Both the position numbers and the translations under genes were made by a program. Shown piece after piece: positions 1 through 6,001 of a stretch of DNA of 6,118 nucleotides. The stretch comes from a bacterium (lineage in GTDB: Bacteria > Patescibacteriota > Microgenomatia > UBA1400 > PJMF01). Below the pieces are notes generated by a model. It was given only the letters and a program-made list of their open reading frames with translations, had not been told where the DNA came from and ran no database searches. Numbering within the stretch: the first letter of the stretch is position 1; every line of letters begins with the position of its first letter. Location: positions 1 through 6,118 of the forward strand of contig JAFRKU010000087.1 in assembly GCA_017431585.1 (NCBI GenBank). Direction: 5' to 3'.

Positions 1-429
1 AGCAATGAGGTGACGATTGATGGAATCAATCTCTGCAAACACCCTGGCACTCGATTGGAGAAAGTGTCTCATTGTGACAAAAGCGTTCATTATTCGAATA
101 CTCATTTGGATGGCGGTGTCACTGTGGAGGACTGCAGAAAGCATGGCAACACCTTGTTCGGTAAATGCATATGGTGGACGGCGCAAACCAATTTTATCCG
201 CACTGGAGGTCGCAAATTGCGACCTCCAATTCTCGAACTCTTGCTCACTTAATTGAAACATAAAGCTCACTGGAAAACGTTCGCTGTTGCGCTTTACTTG
301 TTCATTTAGACGCTTAGTTGGTACTCCGTATAATTCTGCCAAGTCGCGATCTAGCATAACGTATTGGTTCCTGATCGCCAGGATCTTTGATTCTATATTT
401 TGAGTAATTATTTGCTCTTGTGATTGCAT
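1..429 (-). CDS. ORF6N-domain DNA-binding protein (N-terminal 143 residues; C-terminus beyond window)
   Basis: The frame runs from ATG at 429-427 and is still open at position 1, so only 143 residues are visible. The N-terminal half matches the ORF6N family, a DNA-binding domain found in phage antirepressor-like and many bacterial proteins: I see ESKILAIRNQYVMLDRDLAE around residues 13-32, then YGVPTKRLNEQVKRN, RFPVSFMFQLS, WRSQIATSS at 68-76 and PYAFTEQGVAMLSAVL around 86-101. These are the family's signature blocks in the usual order. The part after about residue 120 would be the variable C-terminal domain. The start is supported by a promoter only a few bases upstream and by the absence of a Shine-Dalgarno sequence, suggesting near-leaderless translation. 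The molecular target is unknown. A role as a local regulator or mobile-element remnant is inference; the domain assignment is firm. Confidence 0.88.
   Translation of the reverse strand, partial: MQSQEQIITQNIESKILAIRNQYVMLDRDLAELYGVPTKRLNEQVKRNSERFPVSFMFQLSEQEFENWRSQFATSSADKIGLRRPPYAFTEQGVAMLSAVLHSDTAIQMSIRIMNAFVTMRHFLQSSARVFAEIDSINRHLIA
204..228. repeat. Perfect 25-bp palindrome inside the ORF6N gene
   Basis: Arms TGGAGGTCGCAA (204-215) and TTGCGACCTCCA (217-228) are exact reverse complements around a single central base at 216. The palindrome starts exactly at the Trp codon and encodes W68 to S75, the conserved WRSQIATS block of the domain. It could be an intragenic operator, an mRNA hairpin or a chance outcome of codon choice in a conserved motif. 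Confidence 0.85.
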
Positions 430-437
430 TTTGTATA

Positions 438-466
438 TTTATACCATAAAAAGCCAAAAATTGCAA
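438..466 (-). promoter_or_regulatory. Candidate promoter of the ORF6N gene, near-leaderless
   Basis: On the minus strand, TTGCAA (466-461) and TATAAA (443-438) are separated by 17 bp, and TGG before the -10 gives an extended -10. The expected transcription start, about 7 bases further on, falls 2 to 3 bases before the ATG at 429. This explains the missing ribosome binding site. Confidence 0.6.
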
Positions 467-486
467 GAGTGAAAAGTCGCATACAT

Positions 487-513
487 CTGCGCCCCCCTCG
501 CGGGGGGGCGCAG
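487..513 (-). terminator. GC-rich stem-loop after the glycine-rich gene (possible terminator)
   Basis: Arms 487-497 (CTGCGCCCCCC) and 503-513 pair perfectly over 11 bp with a 5-base loop. The hairpin lies 33 bases past the stop of the glycine-rich gene and before the ORF6N promoter, where a terminator would be expected. On the minus strand it is not followed by a proper T-run (only TTTT about ten bases later), so a classical intrinsic terminator is not demonstrated. It may instead stabilise the 3' end of the transcript. Confidence 0.5.
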
Positions 514-546
514 CACATCTAAAAAAGTAGAAAGAGTAGTAAGTGA

Positions 547-1797
547 CTAATTGAGGCGGGTGATGCGAGCGGCACCATTGCCGGTATGGCCCACGCCACT
601 GGCGTAGTAACCGCCGGATGGATTGGGCATTTGCTGAAGTGAGCCTTTCACGTTTGTCCAGGAATAACCAGCACCGTCAATCATTACAGTATCGGTAAAA
701 CTTAAACCTGTAGGACTAAGTGAGCAAGCGTTATTAGTAGTGCCAGTGGTACAGCCGGATTTAGGAGTAGTATCAGTTAAACTAGTGACTCCGACGCAGC
801 CGGTGTGGCCGGAGATGTAAGAGGAACCGCCGCCAGCGCCAGAATGATTAGAAGCACTACCTCCATACCATCCAGAGCCTCCGCCACTTTGCGCCCACGC
901 ATCTGAATTGTCCGGATTTTGGCAGGCTGCGCCAAAATAGCCTTTTGCTTTAGAAGACATTATTTCACCATAACACATTTGCTGTCCGCCAGATACTTGT
1001 GTTCCCCCAGAAGATTGACAATAGCCATAGCCATTAGTATGATTGATAGCCTGCCCGCGTATTCCGTACAATCCTCCACCGTCGCCACCCTTGCCGTCAC
1101 CATATCCTTCGGCACGAGCGTCACCACCACCGCCGGCGCCAGCCACCAAGATACGACTACGCAGAGAATTATCATTATTCCAAGATCCGGATATGGTCCT
1201 AATGTCACTAGCACCACCTCCGCTACCACCGTAAAAACTTTGCCCACCAGTCAAGTAGCCGCCGCCATTCCAACCCCCAGTATCTGTATTCGTTCCTTGG
1301 CCACCTATGTATACGTAAAAATTCATCTTTGTATTCATCATGATTGTACCGCTCACATAGCCTCCATATCCACCCACGTAAGTTGTGCCACCATAATTGC
1401 TACTGTTTCCGCCTCTTGCTCCCCACAACTCTACCTGATACTGACACCCGGCGTACGCCGTAAAGGTCTGATAGTTTCCCGTATAAGTGAAACCTTTGCT
1501 AGCGCCAGCATACGTGAGGACCGGGTCAGCGCAAGTATACGGTTTTACTGCTTGATAGCGGTTGACGGCGATTTTTACAAACTTACTGCTGCCGATCTGG
1601 ATGACTTCACCCAGCTGCGCGTCTTTAATCTTTTTGGTCGTAAGGGTGGACGTAGCAGCGTAGACGGTTCCTTACTTATATTCATACTCCCTTAGGTTGG
1701 GCTCTTCGAGCCCGCCCGTTCCCCCTATCTTAGGGGGAATGTTTGCCAACGTTACCAATGCGGCCACCAAAAAGATCCGCCCATAAACAGTGCGCAT
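547..1797 (-). CDS. Secreted glycine-rich (Gly_rich / ALK-type) protein, reading frame interrupted by an in-frame TAA
   Basis: After the TAA at 1674-1672 the frame is open for 374 codons to TAG at 549-547. It carries FTYTGNYQTFTA, then YQVELWGARGGN, then long runs of Gly with Ser, Tyr, Asn and Trp, and ends GNGAARITRLN. This is the layout of the glycine-rich domain family (Pfam Gly_rich), typically on exported surface proteins. No ATG, GTG or TTG lies between the TAA and a TTG at 1428, and starting there would cut off the conserved first strands. The same frame upstream of the TAA encodes a convincing export signal from ATG 1797 (alternative ATG 1809): MRTVYGR, then the hydrophobic IFLVAALVTLA. 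The residues just after the TAA, GTVYAATST, look like the end of a signal peptide. So one gene is apparently split within its leader. Scattered cysteines could form disulfides outside the cell. It may be a nonsense pseudogene, a recoded gene or an assembly error. Confidence 0.72.
1672..1743 (-). other. Hairpin-rich in-frame segment ending in TAA inside the signal-peptide region
   Basis: These 72 bases (24 codons) separate the hydrophobic core of the signal peptide (..LVTLA) from its apparent cleavage region (GTVYA). The segment holds two tandem hairpins: arms 1719-1727 and 1731-1739 (9 bp, 3-base loop) and arms 1699-1704 and 1708-1713 (GGGCTC/GAGCCC, 3-base loop). It ends with TAA at 1674-1672. 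A 5-base direct repeat GGAAC lies at 1722-1718 and 1671-1667. Joining the two copies removes 51 bases, restores the frame (..K I G G T V Y A..) and deletes the stop. The matched GGA codons leave a 48-nt gap. Confidence 0.6.
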
Positions 1798-1823
1798 ACT
1801 GCCTTTCATTTGTATCTGCTAGT

Positions 1824-1888
1824 GCCGGAGATCGCAAACCTCAGTATATACTAAAGGTGAGCGATACACGTACTGTCGTACTTCCGGC
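1824..1888 (-). other. Second foldable segment of the leader RNA
   Basis: Nested pairings can be drawn: GCCGGA (1824-1829) with TCCGGC (1883-1888), ATCGC (1831-1835) with GCGAT (1861-1865), ACCT (1838-1841) with AGGT (1855-1858), and a small hairpin GTAC (1870-1873) with GTAC (1878-1881). It directly adjoins the long closing stem at 1889 and ends 26 bases before the first possible ATG at 1797. As part of the transcript it would form a branched domain just ahead of the coding region. The individual helices are short, so this is only moderately supported. Confidence 0.4.
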
Positions 1889-2088
1889 GACACCATTAAT
1901 GCAAGGAAATAAGAGGGAAAAATTATGCACTAATACCGGATAAAGCATCACTCACCTTATTGCGTGCACAATTCCAAGGCTCCTTCGTCCCTGCTCTAGT
2001 GTCATCGGATGTGATTAATCGTGTGTTGATTTTCCTCATCTTAGAATTTCACTCAGACTCCCTTCTCTTATTCCTTATTAATGGTGTC
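1889..2088 (-). ncRNA. Candidate structured RNA (5' leader or small RNA) closed by a 24-bp stem
   Basis: The two ends are long inverted repeats: GACACCATTAAT (1889-1900) pairs perfectly with 2077-2088; AAGGA (1903-1907) pairs with 2072-2076; ATAAGAG (1909-1915) pairs with 2065-2071. That makes 24 base pairs with only three unpaired bases. The predicted start of transcription from the consensus promoter at 2096-2123 falls at about 2088, so the RNA would begin at the foot of this stem, as in many structured RNAs. Inside, smaller hairpins are possible, such as CCTT/AAGG stacked on ATTG/CAAT at about 1954-1979. I do not recognise it as RNase P RNA, tmRNA, SRP RNA or a known riboswitch. The outline, two ends paired over about 200 nt, is like 6S RNA, but no sequence match supports that. 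Confidence 0.5.
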
Positions 2089-2095
2089 AACTGGT

Positions 2096-2123
2096 ATTAT
2101 ATCACATTTTATTAATGTGTCAA
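2096..2123 (-). promoter_or_regulatory. Consensus promoter upstream of the structured RNA and glycine-rich gene
   Basis: TTGACA (2123-2118) and TATAAT (2101-2096) are both perfect sigma-70-type hexamers with a 16-bp spacer, and the -10 is extended (GTGATATAAT, 2105-2096). This is by far the strongest promoter in the window. An inverted repeat with perfect 7-bp arms (CATTTTG at 2139-2145, CAAAATG at 2150-2156) lies 15 bp upstream of the -35 and overlaps the last repeat of the upstream array. Confidence 0.8.
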
Positions 2124-2154
2124 TGACTAGATTGTACACATTTTGTGCTCAAAA

Positions 2155-2272
2155 TGCCACACGCTACCGCGCCAGTGCCACACAAAAGGCGCAAAATGCC
2201 ACACAGTTTATGATATATTTACCAGGCGAAAAATGAAAAGTAATGCCACACGTGTGACATTTCGTGCCACAC
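2155..2272. repeat. Array of five TGCCACAC repeats with 21-bp spacing
   Basis: Exact copies of TGCCACAC start at 2155, 2176, 2197, 2244 and 2265 (GTGTGGCA on the minus strand). Start-to-start distances are 21, 21, 47 and 21 bp, so most copies sit two helical turns apart on the same face of the DNA. The copy at 2244 continues into an inverted partner, forming the near-palindrome TGCCACACGTGTGACA (2244-2259). The array lies between the ftsZ stop and the consensus promoter, ending 32 bp from its -35. This is typical of cooperative regulator binding, though a replication-type iteron array is not excluded. Confidence 0.75.
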
Positions 2273-2279
2273 AAAATGA
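2258..2279. repeat. 22-bp near-palindrome, copy A (within the repeat array)
   Basis: This element reads CATTTCGTG, CCA, CACAAAATG, then A. Its 9-bp arms are complementary at 8 of 9 positions, and it contains the fifth TGCCACAC copy. It matches the element upstream of ftsQ (6035-6056) at 19 of 22 positions, with differences only in the central part. Confidence 0.6.
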
Positions 2280-2315
2280 AAGATTAACTATTTTCGGCCG
2301 GATAAATGGTGACTT

Positions 2316-3695
2316 TTAGCGGCGGTTGCGCAGGAAAGCCGGCGGCGCGAAAACGTCGTTTTCATCGCTGTAAGAATCCGTTTCCGTTTTGGCTGGGGTG
2401 GGACGTGAGGGCGGATAACTGGGTGCGGCTTGATCAATGTTGCTCGTCTGCTCGATTTTGATCGCGCGCGGCGTAGGGATGGGATCGTAAGCCTGCCGGG
2501 GCGCAAACTGCGTGGCGACATTACCAAGTGGCATTGTCAGGGGATCTGGTTTGATGTCGGCGCGTGGCTGTACAAAGTTAGTCGGTGTCTCGCTGATTTG
2601 GATTTTGGGCGGTGCGGGATTGAGCGTACTTGCCGGCAAGGGTGAGGCCGGGATGGCAGCAGCAGAGCTCGCGGCTGGCAGTGGCCCACCAAGCGGCGCA
2701 AAACGTTGATCGTAGGGAATGCTTCCCGGGATGTAGGCGTGCTCTTCAAAGCCGGTGGCGATGACACTGATGCGGATTTTACCCATCATTTCTTCACGGA
2801 TCGCCGAACCAAAAATAATGATGGCATCGGGATCGGCGGTAGACTGGATGATCTGGCTAGCTTCGGAGATTTCTTGCATCCCGAGATCCGGACCGCCGAT
2901 AATATTATAAAGAATGCCTTTAGCACCATCTACAGACAGTTCCAAAAGTGGCGAGGAAATGGCCATGCGCGCGGCAATGACAGCCCGGTTTTCGCCTTCG
3001 CCCTCGCCGATACCCATCATCGCGGTGCCGGAGTCCGTCATGACCCGTTCTACGTCTTTGAAGTCGACATTGACCAGGCCCGGCATGGTGATGAGATCAG
3101 AAATGCCTTGCACGCCTTGCCCGAGGACATTATCGGCCAAGTGAAACGCTTCAATGAGCGTCATTTTTTTGTCGACCACATCCAAGAGGCGTTGATTGGG
3201 GACGACAATGAGTGCGTCCACGTAATCTTTGAGGTTTTCGATGCCGTCTTCGGCGATGCGCATACGTGCATTGCCCTCAAACATAAACGGCTTGGTGACG
3301 ACAGCTACACTGAGCGCGCCTGCTTCCTTGGCGATTTGGGCTACCACTGGCGAGGCGCCAGTACCGGTGCCGCCGCCCATGCCGGCAGTGATGAAGACCA
3401 TTTCGGTATCATACATCACTTCTTTGAGCTTTTCGCGCGACTCTTCGGCGGCGGCTTGGCCGACTTCGGGATTGGCGCCTGCACCCAAGCCGCGGGTGTA
3501 ATTATCGCCGATCTGGATTTTGGTTTCGGCCAGCGAATTCATGAGTGCTTGAGCATCAGTGTTGACACTGACAAATTCCACGCCGTGTATTTGTTTGGAG
3601 TCAATCATGGAATTGATGGCATTACCGCCGCCACCGCCCACGCCGATGACTTTAATCTTTGCAAATGTGTTATTGGTTGGTTTGATCTGTGCCAT
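2316..3695 (-). CDS. ftsZ: Cell division protein FtsZ
   Basis: A 459-residue tubulin-like GTPase that polymerises at mid-cell into the Z ring. The N-terminal nucleotide-binding loop GVGGGGGNA is at residues 18-26, the tubulin signature GGGTGTG at 107-113, FEGNARMRIAEDGI around 139-152, and the T7 catalytic loop NVDFKD at 209-214 with both aspartates present. All active-site elements are therefore intact. The globular core ends near residue 320. A Pro/Ala-rich disordered linker of about 125 residues follows, then the C-terminal peptide DVFAPPAFLRNRR, which fits the conserved tail that binds FtsA. The linker makes the protein longer than the roughly 380 residues of E. coli FtsZ. The ATG at 3695 leaves the usual short N-terminal extension before the core, and a purine-rich AGAGAGAAG lies just upstream. 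It follows ftsA by 72 bases and has its own candidate promoter. No clear terminator follows the stop. Confidence 0.98.
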   Translation of the reverse strand: MAQIKPTNNTFAKIKVIGVGGGGGNAINSMIDSKQIHGVEFVSVNTDAQALMNSLAETKIQIGDNYTRGLGAGANPEVGQAAAEESREKLKEVMYDTEMVFITAGMGGGTGTGASPVVAQIAKEAGALSVAVVTKPFMFEGNARMRIAEDGIENLKDYVDALIVVPNQRLLDVVDKKMTLIEAFHLADNVLGQGVQGISDLITMPGLVNVDFKDVERVMTDSGTAMMGIGEGEGENRAVIAARMAISSPLLELSVDGAKGILYNIIGGPDLGMQEISEASQIIQSTADPDAIIIFGSAIREEMMGKIRISVIATGFEEHAYIPGSIPYDQRFAPLGGPLPAASSAAAIPASPLPASTLNPAPPKIQISETPTNFVQPRADIKPDPLTMPLGNVATQFAPRQAYDPIPTPRAIKIEQTSNIDQAAPSYPPSRPTPAKTETDSYSDENDVFAPPAFLRNRR

Positions 3696-3726
3696 AACTT
3701 CTCTCTGTCCTTTGTTTGTTGATCAT

Positions 3727-3736
3727 ACTATATCAC
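3727..3736 (-). promoter_or_regulatory. Extended -10 promoter candidate for ftsZ
   Basis: GTGATATAGT on the minus strand lies in the ftsA-ftsZ gap. It differs in one base from the GTGATATAAT boxes before ftsA, ftsQ and the glycine-rich gene. No good -35 is visible; the TGn extension may compensate. The implied leader is about 25 nt, so ftsZ could be expressed separately from ftsA. Confidence 0.5.
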
Positions 3737-3767
3737 AAAAATCTTAAATTTGACGAGCAATTTTGCT

Positions 3768-5078
3768 CTACGGCATCCATTTTTTAAATTTCCTCGCCAC
3801 TTCATTAATAAAACTGGGCAGATTGCTTTGCTTGGCGCTGGCTGCAGGATCACTAATGGGCGCTGCTGCTTGTTCATGATTGGCATAGCGCAGCAAACCG
3901 ATCACTGTAGCATAAATCGGATCATCAAGGTGACGGATGACACCATCAATACCACGCGGTACACCGAGACGCACTTGCATCCCGAGGGTTTGCATGGCCA
4001 CTTCACCCACGCCAATGGCTTTGGCCCCGCCACCGACGAGGACAGCACCGGCGCCCAGTTTGTCGGCGATTTTATTTTTTTTGAGGTCATCAGCGATGAG
4101 ACTAAAAATCTCCCGATGTCTAGCGCCGATGACGGTGCGCACGAGCATGGCTTTGGAAACGGTCGCTGGTTTGACGCCGGGATCGTATTTGGTGAGGTCA
4201 AATATATCGGCCGCTTTGTAACGGCGGCGGAATTCTTCACGGGTCTCGCCTTCACGCTGTTTGATGGGTTCACTGGCGTCTTTGGATAAATCAAGTTTGA
4301 TGCGTTCTGCTTTGTCTAAACCGACGCGGGTGTAGGCGTTAATGTCTTGTGACACGTAGCGGCTGCCGATCGGCACCACGCCCGAAAGCTGGATCGCACC
4401 GTCAAGATAAACGCAATAGCTGGTCGTATCCGCGCCAATATCAATGCAAATGACACCAGCATTTTTTTCGTTGTCGTCAATGACGACTTCGCTGGCGGCA
4501 TAGCCGCCAAAGACAAATGATTCCTTTTCTAAGCCGATCGTAGCCAGGGCCTTTTCGAGGTTGCGCAGCACGGCGGAGGAAGCAGTAATCATGTGAATTT
4601 CGACTTCTAGGCGCTGACCGACCATGCCTAATGGATCAAGGATACCTTCTTGATCATCAACTTTGTAGGTGCGAGGCGTGACAGTGAGCACTTCTTGGTC
4701 AGCGGGAAGATTAATGGCGCGCGCGGATTCGATGGCGCGGTCAATGTCAGATTCTTCAATGCCGTCATCACTCGCCACGACCACCACGCCGTTGGAATTA
4801 CGATAACCAATATGAGCGCCAGAAACGTTGACATAAACTTTATCGACATTATTGCCACACATTTGCTCAGCCATAGCCACGGAGCGCTCGAGAGTCTGGG
4901 TGGCTTGCTCGAGGTTGACGATATTGGCCCGGCGGATGCCAACCGAAGGGACATCTCCAATGCCCACGATTTTAAAATTGCCGTCAGCTTCCCGACTAGC
5001 AATTAGGGTGACAGTGTGACTGGAGCCGAGATCAACTGCGGCAATCATTTCTTTTCCGGTGGCGCTTTTTTGTATCAT
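3768..5078 (-). CDS. ftsA: Cell division protein FtsA (actin-like membrane tether of FtsZ)
   Basis: A 436-residue actin/Hsp70-fold ATPase that anchors FtsZ polymers to the inner face of the membrane and recruits later division proteins. Visible landmarks are the first phosphate loop AAVDLGSSHTV (13-23), the SHS2/1C region around 85-170 with VYVNVSGAHIGYRNSNGVVV, the second phosphate loop VICIDIGADTTSY (209-221), and the adenosine motif GAVLVGGGAKAIGVGEV (344-360). The last residues, LPSFINEVARKFKKWMP, form a basic amphipathic helix typical of the FtsA membrane-targeting sequence. Length is normal for the family. I take ATG 5078, but the Met at residue 11 (5048), closer to the conserved domain and preceded by GGAAAAG, is also possible. 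The gene lies 106 bases after ftsQ and 72 before ftsZ, the classical dcw order. It ends in TAG. Confidence 0.97.
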   Translation of the reverse strand: MIQKSATGKEMIAAVDLGSSHTVTLIASREADGNFKIVGIGDVPSVGIRRANIVNLEQATQTLERSVAMAEQMCGNNVDKVYVNVSGAHIGYRNSNGVVVVASDDGIEESDIDRAIESARAINLPADQEVLTVTPRTYKVDDQEGILDPLGMVGQRLEVEIHMITASSAVLRNLEKALATIGLEKESFVFGGYAASEVVIDDNEKNAGVICIDIGADTTSYCVYLDGAIQLSGVVPIGSRYVSQDINAYTRVGLDKAERIKLDLSKDASEPIKQREGETREEFRRRYKAADIFDLTKYDPGVKPATVSKAMLVRTVIGARHREIFSLIADDLKKNKIADKLGAGAVLVGGGAKAIGVGEVAMQTLGMQVRLGVPRGIDGVIRHLDDPIYATVIGLLRYANHEQAAAPISDPAASAKQSNLPSFINEVARKFKKWMP

Positions 5079-5134
5079 AGTGCTTCTTTATAAACTATTT
5101 TTATCAAAAAATCAAGTATCAATTTCTTTACTCC

Positions 5135-5144
5135 ATTATATCAC
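5135..5144 (-). promoter_or_regulatory. Extended -10 promoter candidate for ftsA
   Basis: GTGATATAAT on the minus strand, preceded by a further TG (TGTGATATAAT), lies 40 bases after the ftsQ stop. No recognisable -35 is at the right distance. The implied leader is about 50 nt, AT-rich, with only a weak AAGAAG ahead of the ATG at 5078. Confidence 0.55.
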
Positions 5145-5184
5145 ACTCTTGCTCTTTGTGGGCGGACAAATTTTGCGATTTTGT

Positions 5185-5994
5185 CTAATTTACCAAGTCT
5201 CGCACGACGGGGACATTGAGCCGCAAGTCAATTTCCTGATACTTGTCGCTGTGGCGGTTTTTTTCGACGTAGTAAAGTTTTTGCAGGTTTTCATCCAGCT
5301 GGAAGGGGTCCACATCATAGACGGCATTGGGCGTGGCAATTTGCATGTGACCGCGCGAGTAGAGAGTCACCCACTGCCAATTATCCCGGTGCCCGCGCGA
5401 ATAAAAATCCAATTCCAGAAATTTTTGATGCAAAAGTTCGTCCACCCCAAACTGAGCCAGCCGCTCATTGAGCGGCGCGTAATGAGAGCGGATGTGAATG
5501 AGGTCGGCTTCGCCCGTGGCGATCGTGTAGCGGCCGTCAAGACTAAAACCGAGAGGGCTGCCATCGCCAATACTAAGTGAGTAGACTGGCGACGGGAAAT
5601 GATAGTCGGCAATGACACTATCGGGCAGGATCTTATAGTACGTGACATAGTCAAAATCAGTCCCCTCAGTGTGGGCGCTTTCCAGGATAGTGGCAAAATC
5701 TGCAAAAAGCAGCGGTTGGCCCTGCAGCTTGTGGGCAGCCTCCCACAGCGACGCTGAGCAAGGCATGTTCGTGCGATTGATGATGCAACCCACCCGGCGC
5801 ACCACAAAAAAGCGACGGGTCAAAAAATAGATGACCACGAAAAAAATCAACAGTGCCAAAAGCCAAAAAAGGGGGCGGATGAGTTTGCGATCTGATCTTG
5901 AAGACGGGCGCACCTTTGTACGGGGAGAGTGGTAATTGCTTGCGGGTCGTTTGGCGTAGCGCGGGCGTGATGGTCGGAATGTTTTGGCGGACAT
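5185..5994 (-). CDS. ftsQ: Cell division protein FtsQ/DivIB-like
   Basis: A 269-residue single-pass membrane protein of the divisome that scaffolds the periplasmic septal peptidoglycan machinery. From ATG 5994 it has a strongly basic cytoplasmic tail of about 40 residues (MSAKTFRPSRPRYAKRP..), one transmembrane segment at about 41-59 (PLFWLLALLIFFVVIYFLT), a POTRA-like region starting FVVRRVGC, and a C-terminal beta domain ending YQEIDLRLNVPVV (252-264), close to the family's conserved end. Sequence similarity is low, as is usual for FtsQ, but topology and position before ftsA-ftsZ agree. The frame is open further upstream to a GTG at 6102. I reject that start because the promoter -10 (6007-6002) lies inside it and points to transcription starting next to 5994, giving a leaderless mRNA. 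Two cysteines, C70 and C79, would be periplasmic and could form a disulfide. Confidence 0.9.
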   Translation of the reverse strand: MSAKTFRPSRPRYAKRPASNYHSPRTKVRPSSRSDRKLIRPLFWLLALLIFFVVIYFLTRRFFVVRRVGCIINRTNMPCSASLWEAAHKLQGQPLLFADFATILESAHTEGTDFDYVTYYKILPDSVIADYHFPSPVYSLSIGDGSPLGFSLDGRYTIATGEADLIHIRSHYAPLNERLAQFGVDELLHQKFLELDFYSRGHRDNWQWVTLYSRGHMQIATPNAVYDVDPFQLDENLQKLYYVEKNRHSDKYQEIDLRLNVPVVRDLVN

Positions 5995-6001
5995 ATTGGG
6001 T

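Noticed and set aside
1672..1674. Genome-wide reassignment of the TAA stop codon
   Set aside because: ftsZ ends at TAA exactly after its conserved C-terminal peptide, so TAA acts as a stop in this genome.
919..1695. 258-codon plus-strand open frame opposite the glycine-rich gene
   Set aside because: It is low-complexity Ser/Thr/Ala sequence, the expected mirror of glycine-rich codons, with no domain. The minus-strand frame has a clear family match.
1923..2039. 38-codon minus-strand small ORF (MRKINTRLITSDD..) within the leader RNA
   Set aside because: It has no usable ribosome binding site at the right distance, unremarkable composition, and lies wholly inside the predicted folded RNA. A leader peptide cannot be excluded but is not supported.
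1889..2088. MITE or small insertion element bounded by the 24-bp inverted repeats
   Set aside because: The flanks show no target-site duplication, and the right end coincides with the predicted transcription start of a consensus promoter, favouring an RNA structure. Genome copy number would settle it.
1816..2088. RNase P RNA, tmRNA or SRP RNA
   Set aside because: A short GAGGAAAAUC resembles part of the RNase P core, but the matching 3' core motif and length are missing. No tmRNA tRNA-like ends or SRP GGAA-loop motif are seen.
2706..3722. 338-codon plus-strand open frame opposite ftsZ
   Set aside because: It is antisense to a complete, motif-verified FtsZ, has no recognisable family features and reflects the GC-biased codon use of ftsZ.
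3755..3768. Small inverted repeat GAGCA/TGCTC at the ftsA stop as a terminator
   Set aside because: The stem is only 5-6 bp, AT-rich and has a tiny loop. It is too weak to call a terminator.
3750..4289. Plus-strand open frame opposite ftsA (and the one at 5059-5580 opposite ftsQ)
   Set aside because: Both are shadows of well-supported minus-strand division genes, with no promoter or domain of their own.
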